This document shows, piece after piece, positions 49,042 to 62,700 of a stretch of 64,000 nt of DNA. How positions within the stretch are numbered: the stretch's first letter is position 1; each line of letters begins with the position of its first letter. The notes under the pieces were generated by a model. That model was not told the origin of the DNA, did no database searches, and saw only the letters and a program-made list of their open reading frames with translations. The position numbers were made by a program, and so were the translations under genes. Source of the DNA: Paramoeba atlantica (Eukaryota; Discosea); contig CDRNVI010000037.1 of assembly GCA_977017575.1 (NCBI GenBank), forward strand, positions 310,001 to 374,000, in the 5' to 3' direction.

Positions 49042-50226
49042 ATGAGCGGGGTGGGACGCCATCACCATGCCCGACACGTAGTGCAGCAAATGAACGAAAA
49101 GCAGGTCCCCTTACTTCATTCCTCCACAGAGTGCCTTGCTCGGTGTCTCGAGTGCCGCGGAAACAATCTCTGGAAAGTGGAGTACTGGCGCCCAAACGCA
49201 ACAAAGGAAACCAAAAAAACACATTTCTCACCAGATGACGAGGAATATGAAAAAAATAATGATGCATTATTTCCCATCGCGCTCGCAAAGCTTTCTCGAC
49301 GACTGCACAAAGTGATTTGGTTACAACGGGGGGACTTAGTTGTGTTGGAAAGTGTATCGGATGATATTTCACAATCCGGGGTCTCTGCTGAGTGTTGTTC
49401 TGAGGCTCTGAAAGAAACACCCATCTCTGTGAGATCTCGCAATACGAATGTTACATTAGATGCCTCGAATTTTCACTTAAATGGGTCTTCCTTCCATCCT
49501 CCATTCAGTACACAAAGCTGTCATGTTGAAACCGAGTGCAACTCTGAACAAGTAGATGTAGTACGGGAATCTTACTCCAATTCGGATGCAGATCGTTCTA
49601 ATAAGGACAGCAGCAGCGGAAAAAAGCGACGCGCCCGTAACTTTGGTGACTCTGGATTCACATCGAGTTTCGCTGAAACATCTCAGGCTCGCTCTTGTTC
49701 AGTTCTAGCAGAGCATAAACATGATGCGTCGCAGGTTGAGTGTGCATTCTCGAACGGATCTAAGTTCTCCTTTTTTATTACACGCAAGCTTTCGCTTGTT
49801 CAGCGTAAAACATTGCGCAAAGAAGCTATATCCTACCGTACTGACGTGTCTTCTGAAATAAGAGGTTCGGAAGGACAAACAACTTTAAAATACACCTCTT
49901 CTCCGTTCTTGTTGCAGATACAAAAACAAACGCACGCTGTCCCACCTCCATGTGCAGATACACTACCCCATAGTAAATTTATAAGCGCTAGTGCAAATAT
50001 TAACACTTCGCATGACACCGATCTTGGCGTCACATCATTGCTACATTTTCTCAGCCTTGGTTGCTTTGATAATTGTGATAGTCGGACCTTATCACAGGAC
50101 CCTAAGTATCCAACCACGACGCACAATATGTCTTTGCAAATGGGAAACAGGTCCATGGGATGGGATCTGGACACATCATCCTCACCTTCTGAAAATGAAG
50201 AAGAGGACAAAGTGTTTCTTGATTAA
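49042..50226 (+). CDS. EIF1AD: EIF1AD-like protein, IF1A/S1-fold domain (394 aa)
   Basis: Residues about 1-115 match the EIF1AD family: HHARHVVQQMNEKQVPL, then LARCLECRGNNLWKVEY (family: RVLRxxGNNLHEVE), then LSRRLHKVIWLQRGDLVVLE (family: KYRKNIWIKRGDFLIVD). This OB-fold is related to translation factor eIF1A and binds RNA. EIF1AD is nuclear in animals and linked to 40S subunit maturation. The human protein is about 165 aa; here a polar, Ser-rich tail of about 270 residues follows, ending in an acidic SPSENEEEDKVFLD, which keeps the family's acidic C terminus. A short basic patch, GKKRRARN, may be a nuclear signal. Confidence 0.8.
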   Translation: MSGVGRHHHARHVVQQMNEKQVPLLHSSTECLARCLECRGNNLWKVEYWRPNATKETKKTHFSPDDEEYEKNNDALFPIALAKLSRRLHKVIWLQRGDLVVLESVSDDISQSGVSAECCSEALKETPISVRSRNTNVTLDASNFHLNGSSFHPPFSTQSCHVETECNSEQVDVVRESYSNSDADRSNKDSSSGKKRRARNFGDSGFTSSFAETSQARSCSVLAEHKHDASQVECAFSNGSKFSFFITRKLSLVQRKTLRKEAISYRTDVSSEIRGSEGQTTLKYTSSPFLLQIQKQTHAVPPPCADTLPHSKFISASANINTSHDTDLGVTSLLHFLSLGCFDNCDSRTLSQDPKYPTTTHNMSLQMGNRSMGWDLDTSSSPSENEEEDKVFLD

Positions 50227-50490
50227 TTTAACTGCAACAATGCAATATAAACCCCCCACAGCGAATAAGTCACCCCCCACTTTTTTTTGTACAACGAGGC
50301 TTAGGGGGGTTTCGGCACCACTTTTTGGTTCAAAATTCTAAGATCTCCAAGTTCCTGCTATTTTGAGGTCTCTAAAAATACATCCAATCCAAAAAATATG
50401 ATCGCTAAAATTCATAAACCCCCCCGCGCACATTAGTTACATAGGATTTTGGTAACTAATAGGTCATATGTAACTAATAAGTGATTTTTC
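50227..50490. other. Spacer after the last host gene
   Basis: Contains C-run and G-run motifs (CCCCCCACTTTTTTTTGTAC, TTAGTTACATAGGATTTTGG) and repeats of GTAACTAAT; no gene. Confidence 0.3.
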
Positions 50491-50793
50491 AATTTTAGGC
50501 TCTTCGTTAAACACGGTCGTAGTTTTCAACGCGAAGCGCGCAGCATGAATGACTTCGCCAAAAGATCATAAATATTCTAAATTTATTCTTTTGGGTGACA
50601 AAGCGCGATTTTTCGGCACAAATTGCGAACTTTTTATCCGACTTTGGGCCGTTTTTGATGCCTTACTAGTAGTGGTAGGAAGCCAATCTTTCGTAAAAAA
50701 CGTCGTAGAATGGTAGCTGAGGTCCCAAACTCTCGAAATACGTTTTAGGAGTCCATTTCGGAAAAACAATATTTTTACTTTTTTTGGCGCAAA
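50491..50793 (+). mobile_element. Fold-back repeat family, copy C (truncated by the satellite)
   Basis: Begins TTTTAGGCTCTTCGTTAAAC and continues with the inner hairpin sequence in the opposite order to copies A and B (CAACGCGAAGCGCGCAGCAT), showing that the hairpin centre has inverted. It then follows copy B: GCCGTTTTTGATGCCTTAC, GTCGTAGAATGGTAGCTG, CGTTTTAGGAGTC, AATATTTTTACTTTTTTT. At the point where copy B continues into GGGTCAATTTTTTTTGG, copy C switches to the 18-bp satellite. Confidence 0.7.
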
Positions 50794-53700
50794 CTTTTTT
50801 GTAAAGATCGAGTTTTATGTAAAGATCGAGTTTTTTGTAAAGATCGAGTTTTTAGCAAAGATCGAGTGTCTTGTAAAGATCGAGTGTTTCATAAATATCT
50901 TGATTTTAGTAAAGATCGAGTGTTTTGTAAAGATCGAGTTTTTTGTAAAGATCGAGTGTTTTGTAAAGATCGAGTGTTTCGTAAATATCGAGTTTTTAGT
51001 AAAGATCGAGTGTTTTGTAAAGATCGAGTTTTTTGTAAATATCGAGTTTTTTGTAAAGATCGAGTGTTTTGTAAAGATCGAGTTGTTTGTAAAGAGCGAG
51101 TTTTTTGTAAAGATCCAGTTTTATGTAAAGATCGAGTGCTTTGTAAATATCGAGTGTTTCGTAAATATCGAGTTTTTTGTAAAGATCGAGTGTTTTGTAA
51201 AGATCGAATTTTTTGTAAAGATCGAGTTTTTTGTAAAGATCGAGTTTTTAGCAAAGATCGAGTTTTTTGTAAAGATCGAGTTTTTTGTAAAGATCGAATC
51301 ATTTGTAAATATCGAGTGTTTCGTAAATATCGAGTTTTTTGTAAAGATCGAGTGTTTTGTAAAGATCGAGTGTTTTGTAAAGATCGAGTTGTTTGTAAAG
51401 ATCGAGTGTTTTGTAAAGATCCAGTTTTATGTAAAGATCGAATCTTTTGTAAATATCGAGTGTTTCGTAAATATCGAGTTTTTTGTAAAGATCGAGTGTT
51501 TTGTAAAGATCGAATTTTTTGTAAAGATCGAGTGTTTTGTAAAGATCGAGTGTTTTGTAAAGATCGAATCATTTGTAAATATCGAGTGTTTCGTAAATAT
51601 CGAGTTTTTAGTAAAGATGGACCTTTTTGTAGAGATCGAGTTTTTTGTAAAGATCGAGTGTTTTGTAAAGATCGAGTTGTTTGTAAAGATCGAGTTTTTT
51701 GTAAAGATCCAGTTTTATGTAAAGATCGAATCTTTTGTAAATATCGAGTGTTTCGTAAATATCGAGTTTTTTGTAAAGATCGAGTGTTTTGTAAAGATCG
51801 AGTGTTTTGTAAAGATCGAGTTGTTTGTAAAGAGCGAGTTTTTTGTAAAGATCCAGTTTTATGTAAAGATCGAGTGCTTTGTAAATATCGAGTGTTTCGT
51901 AAATATCGAGTTTTTTGTAAAGATCGAGTGTTTTGTAAAGATCGAATTTTTTGTAAAGATCGAGTTTTTTGTAAAGATCGAGTTTTTAGCAAAGATCGAG
52001 TTTTTTGTAAAGATCGAGTTTTTTGTAAAGATCGAATCATTTGTAAATATCGAGTGTTTCGTAAATATCGAGTTTTTTGTAAAGATCGAGTGTTTTGTAA
52101 AGATCGAGTGTTTTGTAAATATCGAGTTTTTTGTAAAGATCGAGTGTTTTGTAAAGATCGAGTGTTTTGTAAAGATCGAATTTTTTGTAAAGATCGAGTG
52201 TTTTGTAAAGATCGAGTGTTTTGTAAAGATCGAATCATTTGTAAATATCGAGTGTTTCGTAAATATCGAGTTTTTAGTAAAGATGGACCCTTTTGTAGAG
52301 ATCGAGTTTTTTGTAAAGATCGAGTGTTTTGTAAAGATCGAGTTGTTTGTAAAGATCGAGTTTTTTGTAAAGATCCAGTTTTATGTAAAGATCGAATCTT
52401 TTGTAAATATCGAGTGTTTCGTAAATATCGAGTTTTTTGTAAAGATCGAGTGTTTTGTAAAGGTCGAATTTTTTTTTAAAGATCGAGTGTTTTGTAAAGA
52501 TCGAGTGTTTTGTAAAGATCGAGTTTTTTGTAAAGATCGAGTTTTTTGTAAAGATCGAATCATTTGTAAATATCGAGTTTTTCGTAAATATCGAGTTTTT
52601 TGTAAAGATCGAGTGTTTTGTAAAGATCGAGTTTTTTGTAAAGATCGAGTTATTTTTTGAAGATCGAGTTTTTAGTAAAGATCGAGTGTTTTGTAAAGAT
52701 CGAGTTGTTTGTAAAGATCGAGTTTTTTGTAAAGATCCAGTTTTATGTAAAGATCGAGTGCTTTGTAAATATCGAGTGTTTTGTAAAGATCGAATTTTTT
52801 GTAAAGATCGAGTTTTTTGTAAAGATCGAGTTTTTAGCAAAGATCGAGTTTTTTGTAAAGATCGAGTTTTTTGTAAAGATCGAATCATTTGTAAATATCG
52901 AGTGTTTCGTAAATATCGAGTTTTTTGTAAAGATCGAGTGTTTTGTAAAGATCGAGTGTTTTGTAAAGATCGAGTTGTTTGTAAAGATCGAGTGTTTTGT
53001 AAAGATCCAGTTTTATGTAAAGATCGAATCTTTTGTAAATATCGAGTGTTTCGTAAATATCGAGTTTTTTGTAAAGATCGAGTGTTTTGTAAAGCTCGAA
53101 TTTTTTGTAAAGATCGAGTGTTTTGTAAAGATCGAATTTTTTGTAAAGATCGAGTGTTTTGTAAAGATCGAGTGTTTTGTAAAGATCGAATCATTTGTAA
53201 ATATCGAGTGTTTCGTAAATATCGAGTTTTTTGTAAAGATCGAGTGTTTTGTAAAGATCGAGTTGTTTGTAAAGATCGAGTTTTTTGTAAAGATCCAGTT
53301 TTATGTAAAGATCGAATCTTTTGTAAATATCGAGTGTTTCGTAAATATCGAGTTTTTTGTAAAGATCGAGTGTTTTGTAAAGGTCGAATTTTTTTTTAAA
53401 GATCGAGTGTTCTGTAATGATCGAGTGTTTTGTAAAGATCGAGTGTTTTGTAAATATCGAGTGTTTTGTAAAGATCGAGTTTTTTGTAAAGATCGAGTTT
53501 TTTGTAAAGATCGAATCATTTGTAAATATCGAGTGTTTCGTAAATATCGAGTTTTTTGTAAAGATCGAGTGTTTTGTAAAGATCGAGTTTTTTGTAAAGA
53601 TCGAGTTATTTTTTGAAGATCGAGTGTTTTGTAAAGATCGAGTGTTTTGTAAAGATCGAGTTGTTTGTAAAGATCGAGTTTTTTGTAAAGATCCAGTTTT

Positions 53701-56700
53701 ATGTAAAGATCGAGTGCTTTGTAAATATCGAGTGTTTCGTAAATATCGAGTGTTTTGTAAAGATCGAATTTTTTGTAAAGATCGAGTTTTTTGTAAAGAT
53801 CGAGTTTTTAGCAAAGATCGAGTTTTTTGTAAAGATCGAGTTTTTTGTAAAGATCGAGTTGTTTGTAAAGATCGAGTTTTTTGTAAAGATCCAGTTTTAT
53901 GTAAAGATCGAATCTTTTGTAAATATCGAGTGTTTCGTAAATATCGAGTTTTTTGTAAAGATCGAGTGTTTTGTAAAGATCGAGTTGTTTGTAAAGATCG
54001 AGTTTTTTGTAAAGATCCAGTTTTATGTAAAGATCGAATCTTTTGTAAATATCGAGTGTTTCGTAAATATCGAGTTTTTTGTAAAGATCGAGTGTTCTGT
54101 AATGATCGAGTGTTTTGTAAAGATCGAGTGTTTTGTAAAGATCGAGTTTTTTGTAAAGATCGAGTTTTTTGTAAAGATCGAATCATTTGTAAATATCGAG
54201 TGTTTCGTAAATATCGAGTTTTTTGTAAAGATCGAGTGTTTTGTAAAGATCGAGTTTTTTGTAAAGATCGAGTTTTTTGTAAAGATCGAATCTTTTGTAA
54301 ATATCGAGTGTTTCGTAAATATCGAGTTTTTTGTAAAGATCGAGTGTTTTGTAAAGATCCAGTTTTATGTAAAGATCGAGTTTTTTGTAAAGATCGAGTG
54401 TTTTGTAAAGATCAAGTTTTTAGTAAAGATCGAGTTTTATGTAAAGATCGAATTTTTAGTAAAGATCGAGTTTTTAGCAAAGATCGAGTTTTTTGTAAAG
54501 ATCGAGTGTTTTGTAAAGATCGAGTGTTTCGTAAATATCGAGTTTTTCGTAAAGATCGAGTTTTTCGTAGAGATCGAGTTTTTAGCAATGATCGAGTTTT
54601 TTGTAAAGATCGAGTGTATTATAAAGATCGAGTTTTTAGCAAAGATCGAGTTTTTTCTAAAGATCGAGTTGTTTGTAAAGATCGAGTGTTTTGTAAAGAT
54701 CCAGTTTTATGTAAAGATCGAGTGTTTTCTAAATATCGAGTGTTTCGTAAATATCGAGTTTTTTGTAAAGATCGAGTGTTTTGTAAAGATCGAGTGTTTT
54801 GTAAAGATCGAGTGTTTTGTAAAGATCGAGTGTTTTGTAAAGATCGAGTGTTTTGTAAAGATCGAGTTTTTTGTAAAGATCGAGTGTTTTGTAAAGCTTG
54901 AATTTTTTGGAAAGCTCGAATTTTCTGGAAAGATCGAGTGTTTTGTAAAGATCGAATCATTTGTAAATATCGAGTGTTTCGTAAATATCGAGTTTTTTGT
55001 AAAGATCATGTGTTTTGTAAAGATCGAGTGTTTTGTAAAGATCGAGTTTTTTGTAAAGATCGAGTGTTTTGTAAAGATCCAGTTTTATGTAAAGATCGAA
55101 TCTTTTGTAAATATCGAGTGTTTCGTAAATATCGAGTTTTTGTAAAGATCGAGTGTTTTGTAAAGCTCGAATTTTTTGTAAAGATCGAGTGTTTTGTAAA
55201 GATCGAATTTTTTGTAAAGATCGAGTGTTTTGTAAAGATCGAGTGTTTTGTAAAGATCGAGTGTTTTGTAAAGATCGAGTTTTTTGTAAAGATCGAATCA
55301 TTTGTAAATATCGAGTGTTTGGTAAATATCGAGTTTTTTGTAAAGATCGAGTGTTTTGTAAAGATCGAGTTTTTTGTAAAGATCGACTTGTTTGTAAAGA
55401 TCGAGTGTTTTGTAAAGATCCAGTTTTATGTAAAGATCGAATCTTTAGTAAATATCGAGTGTTTCGTAAATATCGAGTTTTTAGTAAAGATCGAGTGTTT
55501 TTTAAAGGTCGAATTTTTTGTAAAGATCGAGTGTTTTGTAAAGATCGAGTGTTTTGTAAAGATCGAATTTTTTGTAAAGATCGAGTTTTTTGTTAAGATC
55601 GAGTGTTTTGTAAAGATCGAGTGTTTTGTAAAGATCGAGTTTTTTGTAAATATCGAGTTTTTAGCAAAGATCGAGTTTTTTGTAAAGATCGAGTGTTTTG
55701 TAAAGATCGAGTTTTTAGCAAAGATCGAGTTTTTTGTAAAGATCGAGTTTTTAGCAAAGATCGAGTTTTTTGTAAAGATCGAGTGTTTTATAAAGATCGA
55801 GTTTTTAGCAAAGATCGTGTTTTTTGTAAAGATCGAGTTGTTTGTAAAGATCGAGTGTTTTGTAAAGATCGAGTTTTTTGTAAAGATCGAATCATTTGTA
55901 AATATCGAGTGTTTCGTAAATATCGAGTTTTTTGTAAAGATCGAGTGTTTTGTAAAGATCGAGTTGTTTGTCAAGATCGAGTTTTTTGTAAAGATCCAGT
56001 TTTATGTAAAGATCGAGTGTTTTGTAAATATCGAGTGTTTCGTAAATATCGAGTTTTTTGTAAAGATCGAGTGTTTTGTAAAGATCGAGTTTTTAGCAAA
56101 GATCGAGTTTTTTGTAAAGATCGAGTGTTTAGCAAAGATCGAGTTTTTTGTAAAGATCGAGTGTTTTATAAAGATCGAGTTTTTAGCAAAGATCGAGTTT
56201 TTTGTAAAGATCGAGTGTTTTGTAAAGATCGAGTGTTTCGTAAATATCGAGTTTTTCGTAAAGATCGAGTGTTTTGTAAAGATCGAGTTTTTTGTAAAGA
56301 TCGAGTTTTTAGCAAAGATCGACTTTTTAGCAAAGATCGAGTTTTTTGTAAAGATCGAGTGTTTTGTAAAGATCGAGTGTTTCGTAAATATCGAGTTTTT
56401 CGTAAAGATCGAGTTTTTTGTAGAGATCGAGTTTTTTGTAAAGATCCAGTTTTTAGCAAAGATCGAGTGTTTTGTAAAGATCGAGTTGTTTGTAACGATC
56501 GAGTGTTTTGTAAAGATCCAGTTTTATGTAAAGATCAAATCTTTTTTTTAAATATTGAGTGTTTCGTAAATATCGAGTTTTTTGTAAAGATCGAGTTTTT
56601 AGCAAAGATCGAGTCTTTAGCAAAGATCGAGTTTTTTGTAAAGATCGAGTGTTTTGTAAAGATCGAGTGTTTTGTAAAGGTCGAGTGTTTCGTAAATATC

Positions 56701-59700
56701 GAGTTTTTCGTAAAGATCGAGTTTTTTGTAGAGATCGAGTTTTTTGTAAAGATCCAGTTTTTAGCAAGGTCGAGTGTTTTGTAAAGATCGAGTTGTTTGT
56801 AAAGATCGAGTGTTTTGTAAAGATCGAGTTTTTAGTAAAGATCGAGTTTTATGTAAAGATCGAGTTTTATGTAAAGATCGACTTTTTAGCAAAGATCGAC
56901 TTTTTAGCAAAGATCGAGTTTTTTGTAAAGATCGAGTGTTTTGTAAAGGTCGAGTGTTTCGTAAATATCGAGTTTTTCGTAAAGATCGAGTTTTTTGTAG
57001 AGATCGAGTTTTTTGTAAAGATCCAGTTTTTAGCAAGGTCGAGTGTTTTGTAAAGATCGAGTTGTTTGTAAAGATCGAGTGTTTTGTAAAGATCCAGTTT
57101 TATGTAAAGATCAAATCTTTTTTTTAAATATCGAGTGTTTCGTAAATATCGAGTTTTTTGTAAAGATCGAGTTTTTAGCAAAGATCGAGTCTTTAGCAAA
57201 GATCGTGTTTTTTGTAAAGATCGAGTTTTTAGCAAAGATCGAGTTTTTTGTAAAGATCGAGTTTTTAGTAAAGATCGAGTGTTTTGTAAAGATCGAGTTT
57301 TTAGTAAAGATCGAGTTTTATGTAAAGATCGAGTTTTATGTAAAGATCAAGTTTTTAGCAAAGATCGAGTGTTTTGTAAAGATCGAGTGTTCCGTAAATA
57401 TCGAGTTTTTCGTAAAGATCGAGTTTTTAGCAATGATCGAGTTTTTTGTAAAGATCGAGTTTTTTGTAAAGATCGAGTGTTTTGTAAATATCGAGTTTTT
57501 TGTAAAGATCGAGTTGTTTGTAAAGATCGAGTGTTTTGTAAAGATCGAGTTTTTTGTAAAGATCGAATCATTTGTAAATATCGAGTGTTTCGTAAATATC
57601 GAGTTTTTTGTAAAGATCGAGTGTTTTGTAAAGATCGAGTGTTTTGTAAAGATCCAGTTTTATGTAAAGATCGAGTTTTTTGTAAAGATCGAGTGTTTTG
57701 TAAAGATCGAGTTTTTAGTAAAGATCGAGTTTTTTGTAAAGATCGAGTTTTATGTAAAGATCGAATTTTTAGTAAAGATCGAGTTTTTAGCAAAGATCGA
57801 CTTTTTAGCAAAGATCGAGTTTTTTGTAAAGATCGAGTGTTTTGTAAAGATCGAGTGTTTCGTAAATATCGAGTTTTTCGTAAAGATCGAGTTTTTTGTA
57901 GAGATCGAGTTTTTTGTAAAGATCCAGTTTTTAGCAAAGATCGAGTGTTTTGTAAAGATCGAGTTGTTTGTAAAGATCGAGTGTTTTGTAAAGATCCAGT
58001 TTTATGTAAAGATCAAATCTTTTTTTTAAATATCGAGTGTTTCGTAAATATCGAGTTTTTTGTAAAGATCGAGTTTTTAGTAAAGATCGAGTTTTTTGTA
58101 AAGATCGAGTTTTATGTAAAGATCGAATTTTTAGTAAAGATCGAGTTTTTAGCAAAGATCGACTTTTTAGCAAAGATCGAGTTTTTTGTAAAGATCGAGT
58201 GTTTTGTAAAGATCGAGTGTTTCGTAAATATCGAGTTTTTCGTAAAGATCGAGTTTTTTGTAGAGATCGAGTTTTTTGTAAAGATCCAGTTTTTAGCAAA
58301 GATCGAGTGTTTTGTAAAGATCGAGTGTTTTGTAAAGATCGAGTGTTTTGTAAATATCGAGTTTTTAGTAAAGATCGAGTGTTTTGTAAAGATCGAGTTT
58401 TTAGTAAAGATCGAGTTTTATGTAAAGATCGAGTTTTTAGCAAAGATCGAGTGTTTTGTAAAGATCGAGTGTTTCGTAAATATCGAGTTTTTCGTAAAGA
58501 TCGAGTTTTTAGCAATGATCGAGTTTTTTGTAAAGATCGAGTTTTTTGTAAAGATCGAGTGTTTTGTAAATATCGAGTTTTTTGTAAAGATCGAGTTTTT
58601 AGCAACGATCGAGTTTTTTGTAAAGATCGAGTGTTTTGTAAAGATCGAATCTTTTGTAAATATCGAGTGTTTCGTAAATATCGAGTTTTTTGTAAAGATC
58701 GAGTGTTTTGTAAAGATCGAGTTTTTTGTAAAGATCGAGTTTTTAGCAAAGATCGAGTTTTTTGTAAAGATCGAGTTGTTTGTAAAGATCGAGTGTTTTG
58801 TAAAGATCCAGTTTTATGTAAAGATCGAGTGTTTTGTAAATATCGAGTGTTTCGTAAATATCGAGTTTTTTGTAAAGATCGAGTGTTTTGTAAAGATCGA
58901 ATTTTTTCTAAAGATCGAGTGTTTTGTAAAGATCGAGTGTTTTGTAAAGATCGAGTTTTTTGTGAAGATCGAGTGTTTTGTAAAGCTCGAATTTTTTGGA
59001 AAGCTCGAATTTTCTGGAAAGATCGAGTGTTTTGTAAAGATCGAATTATTTGTAAATATCGAGTGTTTCGTAAATATCGAGTTTTTTGTAAAGATCAAGT
59101 GTTTTGTAAAGATCGACCTGTTTGTAAAGATCGAGTGTTTTGTAAAGATCCAGTTTTATGTAAAGATCGAATCTTTAGTAAATATCGAGTGTTTCGTAAA
59201 TATCGAGTTTTTTGTAAAGATCGAGTGTTTTGTAAAGATCGAGTGTTTTGTAAAGATCGAATTTTTTGTAAATATCGAGTTTTTAGCAAAGATCGAGTTT
59301 TTTGTAAAGATCGAGTGTTTTGTAAATATCGAGTTTTTTGTTAAGATCGAGTGTTTTGTAAAGATCGAGTTTTTTGTAAAGATCGAGTTTTTAGCAATGA
59401 TCGAGTTTTTTGTAAAGATCGAGTGTTTTGTAAAGATCGAGTGTTTTGTAAAGATCGAATCTTTTGTAAATATCGAGTGTTTCGTAAATATCGAGTTTTT
59501 TGTAAAGATCGAGTGTTTTGTAAAGATCGAGTTTTTTGTAAAGATCGAGTTTTATGTAAAGATCGAGTTTTTAGCAAAGATCGAGTTTTTTGTAAAGATC
59601 GAGTGTTTTATAAAGATCGAGTTTTTTGTAAAGATCGAGTTGTTTGTAACGATCGAGTGTTTTGTAAAGATCGAGTTTTTTGTAAAGATCGAATCATTTG

Positions 59701-62700
59701 TAAATATCGAGTGTTTCGTAAATATCGAGTTTTTTGTAAAGATCGAGTGTTTTGTAAAGATCGAGTTGTTTGTCAAGATCGAGTTTTTTGTAAAGATCCA
59801 GTTTTATGTAAAGATCGAATCTTTTGTAAATGTCGAGTGTTTCGTAAATATCGAGTTTTTTGTAAAGATCGAGTGTTTTGTAAAGGTCGAATTTTTTTTT
59901 AAAGATCGAGTGTTTTGTAAAGATCGAGTGTTTTGTAAAGATCGAGTGTTTTGTAAAGATCGAGTGTTTTGTAAAGATCGAGTGTTTTGTAAAGATCGAA
60001 TCATTTGTAAATATCGAGTGTTTCGTAAATATCGAGTTTTTTGTAAAGATCGAGTGTTTTGTAAAGATCGAGTGTTTTGTAAAGATCGAGTTTTTTGTAA
60101 AGATCGAGTTTTTTTTTGAAGATCGAGTTTTTTGTAAAGATCGAGTTTTTTGTAAAGATCGAATCATTTGTAAATATCGAGTGTTTCGTAAATATCGAGT
60201 TTTTTGTAAAGATCGAGTGTTTTGTAAAGATCGAGTTTTTTGTAAAGATCGAGTTTTTTTTGAAGATCGAGTTTTTTGTAAAGATCGAGTTTTTTGTAAA
60301 GATCGAATCTTTTGTAAATATCGAGTGTTTCGTAAATATCGAGTTTTTTGTAAAGATCGAGTGTTTTGTAAAGATCCAGTTTTATGTAAAGATCGAGTTT
60401 TTTGTAAAGATCGAGTGTTTTGTAAAGATCGAGTTTTTAGTAAAGATCGAGTTTTTTGTAAAGATCGAGTTTTATGTAAAGATCGAATTTTTAGTAAAGA
60501 TCGAGTTTTTAGCAAAGATCGAGTTTTTAGCAAAGATCGAGTTTTTTGTAAAGATCGAGTGTTTTGTAAAGATCGAGTGTTTCGTAAATATCGAGTTTTT
60601 CGTAAAGATCGAGTTTTTTGTAGAGATCGAGTTTTTTGTAAAGATCCAGTTTTTAGCAAAGATCGAGTGTTTTGTAAAGATCGAGTTTTTTGTAAAGATC
60701 GAATCATTTGTAAATATCGAGTGTTTCGTAAATATCGAGTGTTTTGTAAAGCTCGAATTTTTTGGAAAGCTCGAATTTTCTGGAAAGATCGAGTGTTTTG
60801 TAAAGATCGAATCATTTGTAAATATCGAGTGTTTCGTAAATATCGAGTTTTTTGTAAAGATCAAGTGTTTTGTAAAGATCGAGTTTTTTGTAAAGATCGA
60901 ATCATTTGTAAATATCGAGTGTTTCGTAAATATCGAGTTTTTTGTAAAGATCGAGTGTTTTGTAAAGATCGAGTGTTTTGTAAAGATCCAGTTTTATGTA
61001 AAGATCGAGTTTTTTGTAAAGATCGAGTGTTTTGTAAAGATCGAGTTTTTAGTAAAGATCGAGTTTTTTGTAAAGATCGAGTTTTATGTAAAGATCGAAT
61101 TTTTAGTGAAGATCGAGTTTTTAGCAAAGATCGACTTTTTAGCAAAGATCGAGTTTTTTGTAAAGATCGAGTGTTTTGTAAAGATCGAGTGTTTCGTAAA
61201 TATCGAGTTTTTAGTAAAGATCGAGTTTTTTGTAAAGATCGAGTTTTTAGTAAAGATCGAGTTTTTTGTAAAGATCGAGTTTTATGTAAACATCGAGTTT
61301 TTAGCAAAGATCGAGTGTTTTGTAAAGATCGAGTGTTTCGTAAATATCGAGTTTTTTGTAAAGATCGAGTTTTTAGCAAAGATCGAGTCTTTAGCAAAGA
61401 TCGAGTTTTTTGTAAAGATCGAGTGTTTTGTAAAGATCGAGTGTTTTGTAAATATCGAGTTTTTAGTAAAGATCGAGTTTTTTGTAAAGATCGAGTTTTT
61501 AGTAAAGATCGAGTTTTTTGTAAAGATCGAGTTTTATGTAAACATCGAGTTTTTAGCAAAGATCGAGTGTTTTGTAAAGATCGAGTGTTTCGTAAATATC
61601 GAGTTTTTCGTAAAGATCGAGTTTTTAGCAATGATCGAGTTTTTTGTAAAGATCGAGTTTTTTGTAAAGATCGAGTGTTTTGTAAATATCGAGTTTTTTG
61701 TAAAGATCGAGTTTTTAGCAACGATCGAGTTTTTTGTAAAGATCGAGTGTTTTGTAAAGATCGAATCTTTTGTAAATATCGAGTGTTTCGTAAATATCGA
61801 GTTTTTTGTAAAGATCGAGTGTTTTGTAAAGATCGAGTTTTTTGTAAAGATCGAGTTTTTAGCAATGATCGAGTTTTTTGTAAAGATCGAGTGTTTTATA
61901 AAGATCGAGTTTTTAGCAAAGATCGAGTTTTTTGTAAAGATCGAGTTGTTTGTAAAGATCGAGTGTTTTGTAAAGATCCAGTTTTATGTAAAGATCGAGT
62001 GTTTTGTAAATATCGAGTGTTTCGTAAATATCGAGTTTTTGGTAAAGATCGAGTGTTTTGTAAAGATCGAATTTTTTGTAAAGATCGAGTGTTTTGTAAA
62101 GATCGAGTGTTTTGTAAAGATCGAGTTTTTTGTGAAGATCGAGTGTTTTGTAAAGCTCGAATTTTTTGGAAAGCTCGAATTTTCTAGCGAATCAAGTGTT
62201 TTGTAAAGATCGACCTGTTTGTAAAGATCGAGTGTTTTGTAAAGATCCAGTTTTATGTAAAGATCGAATCTTTAGTAAATATCGAGTGTTTCGTAAATAT
62301 CGAGTTTTTTGTAAAGATCGAGTGTTTTGTAAAGATCGAGTGTTTTGTAAAGATCGAATTTTTTGTAAAGATCGAGTTTTTTGTTAAGATCGAGTGTTTT
62401 GTAAAGATCGAGTGTTTTGTAAAGATCGAGTTTTTTGTAAATATCGAGTTTTTAGCAAAGATCGAGTTTTTTGTAAAGATCGAGTGTTTTGTAAATATCG
62501 AGTTTTTTGTAAAGATCGAGTTTTTAGCAATGATCGAGTTTTTTGTAAAGATCGAGTGTTTTGTAAAGATCGAGTGTTTTATAAAGATCGAGTTTTTAGC
62601 AAGGATCGAGTTTTTTGTAAAGATCGAGTTGTTTGTAAAGATCGAGTGTTTTGTAAAGATCGAGTTTTTTGTAAAGATCGAATCATTTGTAAATATCGAG

